From contig CALWRE010000214.1 of NCBI GenBank assembly GCA_944383835.1, positions 1 to 41,077 of the forward strand: a stretch of DNA of 41,077 bases, read 5' to 3'. The stretch comes from an uncultured Lachnospiraceae bacterium. GTDB lineage: Bacteria > Bacillota > Clostridia > Lachnospirales > Lachnospiraceae. The notes beneath the pieces are model-generated. The model searched no databases and had not been told where the DNA came from. It saw only the letters and a list, made by a program, of their open reading frames with translations. This document shows, one piece after another, positions 1 to 7,995 of this stretch; positions within the stretch are counted from its first letter, which is position 1, and each line of letters starts with the position of its first letter. The position numbers and the translations under genes are program-made.

Positions 1-23
1 CCTGCCGCATCTTTTTCTTTTCA

Positions 24-53
24 TTCGACTTCTCGCTTTTTCTGTGCTATGAT
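24..53 (+). promoter_or_regulatory. weak candidate promoter of the GTPase-nuclease gene
   Basis: A good -10 (TATGAT, 48-53) lies 18 nt after a poor -35 (TTCGAC, 24-29). A strong Shine-Dalgarno (AAGGAGG, 71-77) follows before the GTG start at 89. The -35 match is weak, so transcription may instead come from outside the window. Confidence 0.35.
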
Positions 54-88
54 GGTGGAGATGCGAAGATAAGGAGGAAGATGAAAGC

Positions 89-2866
89 GTGGGGAAACCG
101 TCGAACTATCTCTGTCTGGGCATTGTCGCCCATGTGGATTCCGGAAAGACGACGCTGGCGGAGGCCGTTTTGTACCAAACGGGGCAGCTGAGGCGGCTGG
201 GAAGGGTGGATCACCGAGATGCTTTCCTGGACACGGATGAAATGGAAAAAAACAGAGGGATAACGATATTCTCGAAACAGGCGGAATTTTCGCTGGGAGA
301 GCGGACCGTAACCCTTTTGGATACGCCGGGACATGTGGATTTTTCGGCGGAGATGGAGAGAACCCTGCAGGTACTGGACTGCGCGGTTCTGGTAATCAGC
401 GCGGCAGATGGAATTACCGGCCATGTGAATACCCTGTGGAAGCTGCTGGAGAAATATCAGGTGCCGGTTTTTATTTTTGTCAATAAGATGGATCAGCCGG
501 GGGCAGACGGGGCGGAAATCCTGCGAACCTTGAAAAAGTCCCTGGGAGAGGGCTGCGTGAATATGATGCCTCCGAAACAGGGAGAAAAGGCCGCAGCCTT
601 AAGCGCCGACTGGCAGGAGGAGCTGGCAGTCTGCGATGAAGCGCTTTTGGAAAGGTATCTGGAGGGAGAGGCTGTACGGGAAGAGGACGTTCGCAGCCTG
701 GTGTGCAGGCGCAGGGCTTTTCCCTGCTTTTTTGGCTCGGCCCTTCGCCTGGAAGGGGTGGAAGAGCTCTTGGCCGGCCTGGAAAAGTATGCGCCGCGCC
801 CTGCCTATCCGGAACCGTTTGGAGCCAGGGTCTATAAGATATCCAGGGATGGGCAGGGCAGCCGCTTGACCCATATGAAGATCACAGGCGGCAGGCTGCG
901 GGTAAAAGATGTGATAGGCGGGGAGAAGGCAGATCAGATACGGATTTATTCAGGGGCCGGGTATCGCACGGCGGAGGAAGTGACGGCTGGCTGCATCTGC
1001 GCGGTCACCGGCCTTGCGCAGACATACTGCGGACAGGGACTGGGGGAGGAGAATTGGTCGTGGAAACCGGTGCTGGAGCCGGTACTGACCTACCGCCTGC
1101 TTTTGCCGGAAGAGAGCGATATCCATGGGGCTCTGGGAAAAATCAGGCAGCTGGAGGAGGAAGAGCCGGGCCTCCATGTGGTCTGGGATGAGAAGGCCGG
1201 GGAGATCCACGTCCAGGTCATGGGAGAGGTGCAGATTGAGATTCTGAAAGATATCCTGCAGCAGAGATTTGGACTTGCGGCCGAATTTGGCTCGGGCAGC
1301 ATTTTATATAAGGAGACGATCGAAAATCCGGTGGAAGGAATCGGCCATTTTGAACCCCTTCGCCATTATGCTGAGGTCCATCTGCTGCTGGAGCCTGGCC
1401 CCAGAGGCAGCGGCCTTCGTTTTGATACGGTCTGCAGCGAGGATGTGCTGGATCGCAACTGGCAGCGGCTGATTCTGACGCATCTGCAGGAAAAAAAGCA
1501 TGCGGGGGTGCTGACTGGTTCCGAAATTACCGATATGAAGATCACCCTGCTGGGCGGGTGGGCCCATAAAAAGCATACGGAGGGCGGGGACTTCCGTCAG
1601 GCGACCTACCGCGCTGTCCGCCAGGGGTTAAAGAAGGCCCGTAGCATCCTGTTGGAGCCGGTGTACAGCTTTTGGCTGCGGGTGCCGTCAGACTGCCTGG
1701 GGCGGGCGATGACCGATCTGCGCCGGATGCACGGGGAATTCGGCCAGCCGGATCTGGAGGAGGACATGGCGGTGCTGACCGGTACGGTGCCGGCCGCCTG
1801 CCTGGGAGATTACGGCAGGCAGGTTGCGGCCTATTCCAAGGGAAGGGGGCAGCTCTCCTGGGAACTTAAGGGCTATGAGCCCTGCCACAACGCGGAGGAG
1901 GTCATTGCAGCCTTCGGCTATGATGCGGAGGCAGATGTGGATAACCCGTGTGGCTCGGTTTTCTGCAGCCACGGGACAAGCCTGCTTGTTCCCTGGGATC
2001 AGGTGGACGAGATGGCCCATATGGGCTTATTGTGGGGGCCTGCATCCGGAAATCCTTCCGCAGAGGAAGAGGAGGGGGAGGGGGAGGAGGGACGGCCTTC
2101 GGCTTCTTCTTATTCCTCCATGGTAAAAATGGATCAGGAACTGGAAGAAATTTTTGTGCGGACCTACGGGCCGATCCGGAGGCGCAGGGGGATGTTCGAT
2201 GCGCCCCAGGGGGAGGGCCGCAGTTTCTATGACAGCGAAGAGAAGGAAAGCGTTTCGGCTGCCCGGCTCAGCGGGGAGAAAAAGGGAAAGCCTCCGAAGG
2301 AGCCGCCCCGCCGCTACCTTCTGGTGGACGGCTACAACATTATTTTTTCCTGGCCGGAGTTAAACGAGCTGTCGAAGAGCAGTATGGAAGCGGCCAGAGG
2401 AAGGCTGATGGATATTCTCAGCAATTATCAGGGCTACCATAAAATGACGCTGATTCTGGTCTTTGACGCTTACCGGGTCGAGGGAGGGGTCGGAGAGGTT
2501 TTCCGGTATCACAATATCCATGTGGTATTCACAAAAGAAGCGGAGACGGCCGATCAATACATTGAAAAGACCGTCCATGAAATCGGGCGCAGGCATGAGG
2601 TCACGGTGGCTACTTCGGATGCTCTGGAACAGGTTATTATTCTGGGGGAAGGGGCGAGAAGAATGTCGGCGGCGGAACTCTATGAGGAAATCCACCGGAC
2701 GGAGCAGGAGATCCGCCGGGAACATCTGGACAAAAGATCCGGAGGGCGGCGTTATCTCTTTGACGAGATGGACGATGAGCTGGCCGGACAGATGGAGAGA
2801 ATTCGCCTGGGCTGGCAGGATTCGGTATCAAAGGACGAGACGAGCGGGAGGACAGAAAATGAATAA
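89..2866 (+). CDS. TetM/EF-G-like ribosomal GTPase fused to a YacP/Rae1-like NYN nuclease domain
   Basis: The protein has 925 residues. The N-terminal two thirds are a ribosomal-protection/EF-G-type translational GTPase: G1 AHVDSGKTT (14-22), G2 RGIT (56-59), G3 DTPGH with the catalytic His (78-82) and G4 NKMD (132-135), followed by the EF-G-like beta-barrel and C-terminal domains. After an acidic linker comes a PIN/NYN-fold domain of YacP type with conserved acidic residues in VDGYN (D747), VFDAYR (D793) and ATSD (D844). In Bacillus, YacP is Rae1, an endoribonuclease that cleaves mRNA in the ribosomal A site; TetM-type GTPases also act at the A site. The combined role as an A-site GTPase-nuclease is my inference. 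Tetracycline resistance should not be assumed. The GTG start at 89 is set by AAGGAGG at 71-77; the ATG at 81 is out of frame. The 3' end overlaps the next gene by 8 nt. Confidence 0.85.
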   Translation: MGKPSNYLCLGIVAHVDSGKTTLAEAVLYQTGQLRRLGRVDHRDAFLDTDEMEKNRGITIFSKQAEFSLGERTVTLLDTPGHVDFSAEMERTLQVLDCAVLVISAADGITGHVNTLWKLLEKYQVPVFIFVNKMDQPGADGAEILRTLKKSLGEGCVNMMPPKQGEKAAALSADWQEELAVCDEALLERYLEGEAVREEDVRSLVCRRRAFPCFFGSALRLEGVEELLAGLEKYAPRPAYPEPFGARVYKISRDGQGSRLTHMKITGGRLRVKDVIGGEKADQIRIYSGAGYRTAEEVTAGCICAVTGLAQTYCGQGLGEENWSWKPVLEPVLTYRLLLPEESDIHGALGKIRQLEEEEPGLHVVWDEKAGEIHVQVMGEVQIEILKDILQQRFGLAAEFGSGSILYKETIENPVEGIGHFEPLRHYAEVHLLLEPGPRGSGLRFDTVCSEDVLDRNWQRLILTHLQEKKHAGVLTGSEITDMKITLLGGWAHKKHTEGGDFRQATYRAVRQGLKKARSILLEPVYSFWLRVPSDCLGRAMTDLRRMHGEFGQPDLEEDMAVLTGTVPAACLGDYGRQVAAYSKGRGQLSWELKGYEPCHNAEEVIAAFGYDAEADVDNPCGSVFCSHGTSLLVPWDQVDEMAHMGLLWGPASGNPSAEEEEGEGEEGRPSASSYSSMVKMDQELEEIFVRTYGPIRRRRGMFDAPQGEGRSFYDSEEKESVSAARLSGEKKGKPPKEPPRRYLLVDGYNIIFSWPELNELSKSSMEAARGRLMDILSNYQGYHKMTLILVFDAYRVEGGVGEVFRYHNIHVVFTKEAETADQYIEKTVHEIGRRHEVTVATSDALEQVIILGEGARRMSAAELYEEIHRTEQEIRREHLDKRSGGRRYLFDEMDDELAGQMERIRLGWQDSVSKDETSGRTENE

Positions 2867-3980
2867 AAAGGAAATCACCGAGGTAAAAAAACAGTTTACG
2901 CCGCAGCGCTGCACGATCACCCGAATCTGCGGCTGCTATGTGGATGGAGAAAAGGAAAAGCGCACGGCCTTTCGAGAGGCTTTTTTCTCCCTTCCGGAGG
3001 AGGACGCTTTTAAATATCTGGATTTGTTTAAGAAAACCCTGTCCGGGACGATAGGGAAAAATTTAATGACGATGGAATTTCCGCTGGACGAGGAGAAGGA
3101 AGGGGGCCGTCAGGCCTTTTTGCTGCGGGTGCGGGACAGCCAGCTAAAGGACGAGGAAATTCTGGAGGAATTTTACGATCAGATTATTGCGAACTATGAG
3201 GAACCGGAGAATTACTTAATCCTGTTGGTTCATGGGGCCTATGACATTCCGGGAAAGGCCTCGGACGACACGGAGATGTTCGACGCCTCCGACGAGGTCT
3301 ATGAATATCTGCTTTGCTCTCTGTGCCCGGTGAAGCTTTCCAAGCCGGGACTTTCCTATAATGCGGAAGAAAACTGCTTTCAGAACCGCATCCGAGACTG
3401 GATTGTGGATATGCCGCAGACGGGCTTTCTGTTTCCGGCTTTTCACGACCGCAGCACGGACCTCCATGCTGTCCTGTATTATTCCCGCAATGCGGCCAAG
3501 CTTCACGGGGAATTCGCGGCGGAGTTTTTGGGCTGTCTGCCTCCGCTGACGGCGGCGGACCAGAAGGAGGTCTTTCAGGAGTTGGTGGAGGAAACGCTGG
3601 GGGCGGACTGCGGTTATGAGACGGTAATGACGATCCATGAGAAAATCAGCGATATGATTGAGGAGCATAAGGAGGATCCGGAACCGGTGACGCTCTATAA
3701 GGAAGATGTGAAGCAGCTCTTCTTCGAGAGCGGGGTGCCGGAGGAGAGGCTGGAGGGCTTTGAAGAGAAGTTTGAGGAGGCGGCCGGGGAGAACGCTTCC
3801 CTGATGGCTGCCAATGTGGTGAGCACCAGAAAATTTGAGGTCAGGACGCCGGATGTGGTGATCCAGGTGGATCCGGAAAAAGCGCAGCTAGTGGAAACCC
3901 GTATTCTGGACGGCAGAAAGTGCATTGTGATTGCCGCTGATGAGAATGTGCAGATCAACGGGGTGACGGTGCGGTCCTAA
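2859..3980 (+). CDS. DUF4317 family protein
   Basis: The protein has 373 residues and begins MNKKEITEVKKQFTPQRC. The N-terminal pattern, with TRICGCYVDGEK around residues 23-34, is typical of DUF4317 proteins, which are common in Lachnospiraceae and have no established function. There is no signal peptide or membrane segment. The sequence is rich in Glu and Asp and predicted soluble. The ATG lies within the last codons of the preceding GTPase-nuclease gene, with an 8-nt overlap, so the two are probably translationally coupled. An in-frame upstream extension exists but only overlaps the previous gene, and I reject it. A role linked to the ribosome-directed neighbour is possible but unproven. 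Confidence 0.8.
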   Translation: MNKKEITEVKKQFTPQRCTITRICGCYVDGEKEKRTAFREAFFSLPEEDAFKYLDLFKKTLSGTIGKNLMTMEFPLDEEKEGGRQAFLLRVRDSQLKDEEILEEFYDQIIANYEEPENYLILLVHGAYDIPGKASDDTEMFDASDEVYEYLLCSLCPVKLSKPGLSYNAEENCFQNRIRDWIVDMPQTGFLFPAFHDRSTDLHAVLYYSRNAAKLHGEFAAEFLGCLPPLTAADQKEVFQELVEETLGADCGYETVMTIHEKISDMIEEHKEDPEPVTLYKEDVKQLFFESGVPEERLEGFEEKFEEAAGENASLMAANVVSTRKFEVRTPDVVIQVDPEKAQLVETRILDGRKCIVIAADENVQINGVTVRS

Positions 3981-3993
3981 AAATAGGAAGAGG

Positions 3994-4020
3994 GGCTGCC
4001 CCGGCCGGGCATGCCATAAT
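3994..4020 (+). terminator. weak candidate terminator after the DUF4317 gene
   Basis: GGCTGCCC (3994-4001) pairs with GGGCATGCC (4007-4015) with one bulged A. Only a mixed A/T stretch follows rather than a T-run, so termination would be inefficient if it occurs. Confidence 0.3.
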
Positions 4021-4058
4021 TTGCCTCCGGTTTTCGCGAAATAAATCCTCCCAGGCGG

Positions 4059-4087
4059 TTGACATAGAATTTCGCCTCTGCTATAAT
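4059..4087 (+). promoter_or_regulatory. sigma-A promoter of the NlpC/P60 gene
   Basis: Perfect TTGACA (4059-4064), a 17-nt spacer and perfect TATAAT (4082-4087). The expected start point is near 4094, giving a leader of about 57 nt that ends in GGAGGT (4141-4146), 4 nt before the ATG at 4151. Confidence 0.9.
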
Positions 4088-4150
4088 AACAGCAGTTGTA
4101 ACAAATTCGTAATAATTGACGCAGTTTTTTAATATATACCGGAGGTACGA

Positions 4151-5569
4151 ATGAAGAAGAAAAGATGGATACAGATCGGATGCGTGACGGCTGCAGCCTG
4201 TGTGATCGGCAGTGCGACCCTGATGGCAGGGGCGAGTGAGACCCTGGACGTAGAGGGAGCAGTGGCCGGCGTGGCGGTTCCTTTGAACAATTATTTTGCC
4301 AGCAGCTTAAACCCCGAGGAGGAGCTCAGCGAGTTCCTCAATTCCGACGCCATCTTAAACGCAGGACAGCCGGCGGAGGCTGCAGCCCAGACCGAAGTGC
4401 CGACAGAGGCGGAAACCCAGGCGCAGACGGAAACACAGCCGGAGGCGGAGCAGACGACGGAGCAGCAGACCGAAGTGCAGCCTGAGACAGAGGCGGTGCA
4501 GACCCAGGCCGAGACAGAGACCGAAGCGCCGACAGAGGCGGAAACCGTATCTCCCTATGCGGATATCGCGGTATCCCATGTCCGTGAGAACAGCTATGTG
4601 AATGTGAGAAGCGAGCCCAATACCACTTCCGAGGTATTAGGCAAGCTGTATAATGACTGTGCGGCCACCATCCTTGCCACCGTGGACGGCGAGGGCGGAC
4701 AGTGGTACGAGATAAAGTCCGGCAGCGTACAGGGCTATATTAAGGCGGAATATTTCCTGACCGGCGATGAGGCCGAGGCCAGGGCGATTGAAATCGGCAA
4801 GCTGGAGGGCCGGGTGAATACCAACGGCCTCAGGCTTCGCAGCGAGCCCAGCCTGGACAGCGAAATCCTGACCCTGATCTGGAGCGGCGAGACGTACGTG
4901 GTTCTGGAGACGGGCGGCGAGTTCGTCAAGATCATGGTGGACGAGGATCTGGTAGGCTATGTGTACGCTGAGATGATCGATGTGGATGTAAAGTTTGATA
5001 CGGCGATCTCCCTGGAGGAGGAGCAGAAGCAGAAGGAAGAGGAAGAGCGCAAGAAGAGAGAGGCTGAGGAAGCGCAGCGCAGACTGGAAGAGGCCAAGAA
5101 GCAGCAGGCTGCGGCGGAGTCGGCGGCTGCGGAGGCAGGCTCCTCCGAGAGCGGCTCGTCTTCATCGGGCAGTTCTTCGGCCAGCTCCGAGGTTACCAGT
5201 GCCAGCCGCGACGCCTTGGTCTCCTATGCGAAGCAGTGGGTGGGCGTGACCCCTTATGTTTACGGCGGTACCAGCCTGGAGAATGGAGCCGACTGCTCCG
5301 GCTTTACGCAGGCAGTTTACCGCAATGCCCTGGGTGTTTCGATTCCGAGAGATTCCCGTTCCCAGGCCAGCGGCAGCACGACCATCAGCGAGAGCGAGCT
5401 TCAGCCCGGCGATTTGGTATTCTACAACAGCGGCGGCGGAGCCATCGATCACGTGGCGATCTATATCGGCGGCGGCCAGGTGGTGCATGCCAGCAATTCT
5501 CGTGTCGGCACCATCATCTCGAATATGAAATATCGTGAGCCTTGCCAGTACGGCAGATATATCAGCTGA
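4151..5569 (+). CDS. secreted SH3b-NlpC/P60 peptidoglycan endopeptidase
   Basis: The protein has 472 residues. A signal peptide (KKKR, then a hydrophobic stretch, to about residue 30) is followed by a Thr/Glu/Gln-rich low-complexity region (about 75-135). Two bacterial SH3 domains follow (about 140-200 and 222-280), the first containing YVNVRSEPN and the second LRLRSEPS. Next are a Lys/Glu coiled coil (about 290-325), a Ser-rich linker and a C-terminal NlpC/P60 domain (about 355-472). The catalytic triad is visible: Cys382 in ADCSGF, His434 in DHVAIY and His446 in VVHASN. Family members cut the D-Glu/diamino acid bond in cell-wall stem peptides; the SH3b domains bind the wall. It is monocistronic, with its own consensus promoter and a terminator, and probably serves cell separation or wall turnover. 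Confidence 0.92.
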   Translation: MKKKRWIQIGCVTAAACVIGSATLMAGASETLDVEGAVAGVAVPLNNYFASSLNPEEELSEFLNSDAILNAGQPAEAAAQTEVPTEAETQAQTETQPEAEQTTEQQTEVQPETEAVQTQAETETEAPTEAETVSPYADIAVSHVRENSYVNVRSEPNTTSEVLGKLYNDCAATILATVDGEGGQWYEIKSGSVQGYIKAEYFLTGDEAEARAIEIGKLEGRVNTNGLRLRSEPSLDSEILTLIWSGETYVVLETGGEFVKIMVDEDLVGYVYAEMIDVDVKFDTAISLEEEQKQKEEEERKKREAEEAQRRLEEAKKQQAAAESAAAEAGSSESGSSSSGSSSASSEVTSASRDALVSYAKQWVGVTPYVYGGTSLENGADCSGFTQAVYRNALGVSIPRDSRSQASGSTTISESELQPGDLVFYNSGGGAIDHVAIYIGGGQVVHASNSRVGTIISNMKYREPCQYGRYIS

Positions 5570-5617
5570 CGGCTGGAAGGTACAGAGCGCTTTTGGCGCT
5601 TGGATCATGGAATAACG

Positions 5618-5648
5618 CAGGACTGTCCTTCGCGGCAGTCCTGTTTTG
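5618..5648 (+). terminator. terminator after the NlpC/P60 gene
   Basis: CAGGACTG (5618-5625) pairs with CAGTCCTG (5636-5643) across a 10-nt loop, followed directly by TTTT. The placement 50 nt after the stop and just before the trpS promoter supports it. Confidence 0.75.
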
Positions 5649-5672
5649 CTGTGTTCCCGGCGGGTATGAAGG

Positions 5673-5701
5673 TTGCTTTCTTTTGCCGGATGTGTTATTC
5701 T
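5673..5701 (+). promoter_or_regulatory. promoter of trpS
   Basis: TTGCTT (5673-5678), a 17-nt spacer and TATTCT (5696-5701). Transcription would start near 5708, placing an 8-bp hairpin (5714-5739) at the extreme 5' end of the mRNA. Confidence 0.55.
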
Positions 5702-5713
5702 AGGTAACAGATG

Positions 5714-5739
5714 GCAGACCGAGAGATACCGCGGTCTGC
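5714..5739 (+). repeat. inverted repeat at the 5' end of the trpS leader
   Basis: GCAGACCG (5714-5721) is perfectly complementary to CGGTCTGC (5732-5739) around a 10-nt loop. No T-run follows, so it is not an intrinsic terminator. It could be an mRNA-stabilising 5' hairpin or a protein-binding site. I do not see T-box motifs here. Confidence 0.5.
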
Positions 5740-5768
5740 TAATGGCTGAAAATGAGGAGAGAAATGCT

Positions 5769-6848
5769 ATGGATAAAGTGATTTTGACAGGGGATCGCCC
5801 CACAGGCCGTCTGCATATCGGACATTATGTGGGTTCCCTGAAAAGAAGAGTGGAGCTGCAGAATTCGGGGGAGTATGACCGGATCTATATCATGATTGCA
5901 GACGCCCAGGCCTTGACGGACAACTTCGAGCATCCGGAGAAGGTGCGGGATAACATACTGGAGGTGGCTTTGGACTATCTGGCCTGCGGTCTGGATCCGG
6001 AGAAATCCACGATTTTTGTCCAGTCTGCCGTGCCGGAGCTGACGGAGATTACTTTTTACTATTTGAACCTGGTCACCTTGTCCCGGCTGGAGCGCAATCC
6101 CACGGTCAAATCGGAGATTGCCATGAGGGGCTTTGAGGCCAGCCTGCCGGTGGGATTTGTCTGCTATCCGATCAGCCAGGCCTCGGACATCACGGCCTTT
6201 AAGGCCACCACGGTTCCGGTGGGGGAAGACCAGCTGCCGATGATCGAGCAGACACGGGAGATTGTGAGAAAATTCAATTCCATCTACGGCGACGTACTGG
6301 TGGAGCCGGCCGTTCTGCTTCCGTCCAACGCCGCCTGCCTGCGCCTGCCCGGCACCGACGGCAAGGCGAAGATGAGCAAGTCCCTGGGCAACTGCATCTA
6401 TCTGGCGGATGATGAGGAGACGGTGCGCAAGAAGGTCATGAGCATGTACACCGATCCCGGCCATATCAAGGTTTCGGATCCCGGAAAGCTGGAAGGCAAC
6501 ACCGTATTCACATATCTGGACGCCTTCTGCCGTGACGAGCACTTTGCAAAATATCTGCCGGAGTATGAGAACCTGGACGCTTTGAAGGCCCACTATACGG
6601 CGGGCGGCCTGGGAGACGTAAAGGTTAAGAAATTCCTGAACAACGTGCTGCAGGAGGAGCTTGCGCCGATTCGGGAGAGAAGGAAAGAATACGCAGGGCG
6701 GATCGAATGGGTCTATGAGATGCTGCGGGCAGGAAGCGAAAAGGCTCGGCTGGAGGCGGCAGACACCCTGGAAAAGATGAAGGCCGCCATGAAGATAAAT
6801 TATTTTGAGGATTCCGATTTCCTGAAGGATTTTATCAGCCGGCAGTGA
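5769..6848 (+). CDS. trpS: tryptophan--tRNA ligase
   Basis: A class I aminoacyl-tRNA synthetase of 359 residues that charges tRNA-Trp in the cytosol. The HIGH signature is at residues 16-19 within [12 protein letters not shown], and KMSKS is at 201-205. The length is slightly above the usual 330 or so. The start at 5769 is chosen because GAGGAG (5754-5759) sits 9 nt upstream; an in-frame ATG at 5742 lacks a comparable site. The deaminase-family gene starts 12 nt downstream and is probably co-transcribed. Unlike tyrS nearby, there is no T-box leader, only a short 5' hairpin. Confidence 0.96.
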   Translation: MDKVILTGDRPTGRLHIGHYVGSLKRRVELQNSGEYDRIYIMIADAQALTDNFEHPEKVRDNILEVALDYLACGLDPEKSTIFVQSAVPELTEITFYYLNLVTLSRLERNPTVKSEIAMRGFEASLPVGFVCYPISQASDITAFKATTVPVGEDQLPMIEQTREIVRKFNSIYGDVLVEPAVLLPSNAACLRLPGTDGKAKMSKSLGNCIYLADDEETVRKKVMSMYTDPGHIKVSDPGKLEGNTVFTYLDAFCRDEHFAKYLPEYENLDALKAHYTAGGLGDVKVKKFLNNVLQEELAPIRERRKEYAGRIEWVYEMLRAGSEKARLEAADTLEKMKAAMKINYFEDSDFLKDFISRQ

Positions 6849-6860
6849 GAGGAGCGGGCC

Positions 6861-7349
6861 ATGCAAAGAAGAGACAAGATCAATTATTACCTGGATTTGG
6901 CCGATGTGGTTTCCAGACGCAGCACCTGCCTGCGCAGGCGCTACGGGGCGGTGATCGTCAAGAATGACGAAGTAATCTCCACCGGCTATGTGGGGGCGCC
7001 CAGAGGGAGGAAGAACTGCTCGGATCTGGGCTTTTGCCTGCGCCAAAAGATGAACATCCCCCGCGGAGAGCGCTATGAGCTGTGCCGCAGCGTCCATGCG
7101 GAGGCCAATGCCATCATCAGTGCCGAGCGGGAGCGGATGATCGGCAGCGCCCTGTATCTGTCAGGCCGCGAGGTTTCCACCGGCGCATATATCAAAAATT
7201 CCAGCAGCTGTTCCATGTGCAAGCGGATGATCATAAATGCTGGCATTGAGACGGTTTATATCCGGGATGACGACGACCATTACCGCGTGATTGCGGTGAA
7301 GGATTGGGTGGAAAACGATGAATCCTTGGAGGGAACTTTCGGCTATTGA
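6861..7349 (+). CDS. dCMP deaminase / ComEB-type zinc deaminase
   Basis: The protein has 162 residues. The zinc site is complete: His79-Ala80-Glu81 in SVHAEANAI (zinc ligand and proton-shuttle Glu), and Cys117 and Cys120 in SSCSMC, followed by KRMIINAG. This is the deoxycytidylate/cytidine deaminase fold; the length and motif spacing fit dCMP deaminases, which make dUMP for thymidylate synthesis. The ComEB name for the same family in competence loci does not imply competence here. The ATG at 6861 follows trpS by 12 nt with a GAGAGGAG Shine-Dalgarno. Another small deaminase substrate cannot be excluded. Confidence 0.85.
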   Translation: MQRRDKINYYLDLADVVSRRSTCLRRRYGAVIVKNDEVISTGYVGAPRGRKNCSDLGFCLRQKMNIPRGERYELCRSVHAEANAIISAERERMIGSALYLSGREVSTGAYIKNSSSCSMCKRMIINAGIETVYIRDDDDHYRVIAVKDWVENDESLEGTFGY

Positions 7350-7359
7350 TATTTTGGGC

Positions 7360-7387
7360 TTGCATTTTATTGATTTTCCTGTACAAT
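7360..7387 (+). promoter_or_regulatory. promoter of the T-box/tyrS transcript
   Basis: TTGCAT (7360-7365), a 16-nt spacer and TACAAT (7382-7387). It lies just after the deaminase-family stop codon and about 45 nt before the first recognisable T-box elements. Confidence 0.65.
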
Positions 7388-7431
7388 AGAATCATTGACA
7401 GCATCATAGATGCATGGATAAAGGTAAGGCT

Positions 7432-7765
7432 GTGACGGGAAAGAGTAGGACAGAAGACGGTTTTCAGAGAGCATCCGGCCGGTGGGAGGATGCAGCCGCT
7501 CTGCGACGAATACATCCCTGAGCTGCTGCCTGAACGCGGAGGGTAAGGATACGGATCAGGATACTGTACCGGGGAAATGCACCGGGAATAAGGATTGCAG
7601 TATCTGCCTGCCTGGGGCAAGTAGGGTAAGACGGGTGCGCCCGATACAGCGCGGGGCGCATGACCGTGCGCCGCAGAGCGGAAGCCGCAGGCATCCGGAA
7701 TACGAGGTGGTACCACGAAGCATATTCGTCCTCTGTCCCTATCCAGGGACAGGGGATATTTTATT
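7432..7765 (+). promoter_or_regulatory. Tyr T-box riboswitch with antiterminator/terminator
   Basis: The leader carries stem I motifs (AGAGAGC near 7468, GGTGGGAGG near 7491) and a candidate specifier codon UAC (Tyr) at 7511-7513. The T-box core AGGTGGTACCACG is at 7705-7717. The antiterminator is formed by GAGG (7704-7707) with CCTC (7730-7733) and by ACGAA with TTCGT. The competing terminator pairs the same CCTC plus TGTCCCT (7730-7740) with AGGGACAGGGG (7745-7755), followed by an A/T tract. Uncharged tRNA-Tyr would favour read-through into tyrS. The Tyr specifier matches the downstream gene, which strongly supports the call. Confidence 0.93.
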
Positions 7766-7960
7766 GGGAAAACCCCGGACGGCGGCCGCCGGTGGGCGCA
7801 TGTATGCGCCCGTCCGAGCGGCCATCGGACGGGTAAGGGAATATGAGCATGGAGGGCGATAGCCCGGAATGCGAATATTGCCGAAGATGGCGGGAGCGGC
7901 GAAGCCGCGGAGCCATCTGGTTTTCCCAATAAGGAGAGGAAAACCCCGGACGGCGGCCGC
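7761..7960 (+). repeat. dense palindromic element bounded by a 23-nt direct repeat
   Basis: Between the T-box terminator and the tyrS Shine-Dalgarno lies about 200 nt of stacked palindromes. A 23-nt sequence occurs twice in the same orientation (7767-7789 and 7938-7960; it contains CCCCGGACGGCGGCCGC). A 14-bp inverted repeat (TTATTGGGAAAACC, 7761-7774; GGTTTTCCCAATAA, 7919-7932) encloses the rest. Inside are hairpins GGGCGCAT/ATGCGCCC (7794-7811), CCCGTCCGA/TCGGACGGG (7809-7833), GGGC-GATA-GCCC (7854-7865) and a nested AGATGGC...GCCATCT with inner GCGGC-GAA-GCCGC (7885-7918). It could be a REP/MITE-like repeat or a structured leader RNA. I recognise no known family. Confidence 0.75.
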
Positions 7961-7995
7961 TAGGTGTAAAAAGAAAAGGAAAAGGAGAGACTGCA

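Noticed and set aside
89..2866. Plain tetracycline-resistance gene
   Set aside because: The GTPase is TetM-like, but the nuclease fusion and housekeeping context do not support a resistance role by themselves; no mobile element is nearby.
5739..7097. Long open frame of 452 codons antisense to trpS and the deaminase-family gene
   Set aside because: It lies opposite two confidently identified genes, has no recognisable domain or Shine-Dalgarno and is explained by codon bias of GC-rich genes.
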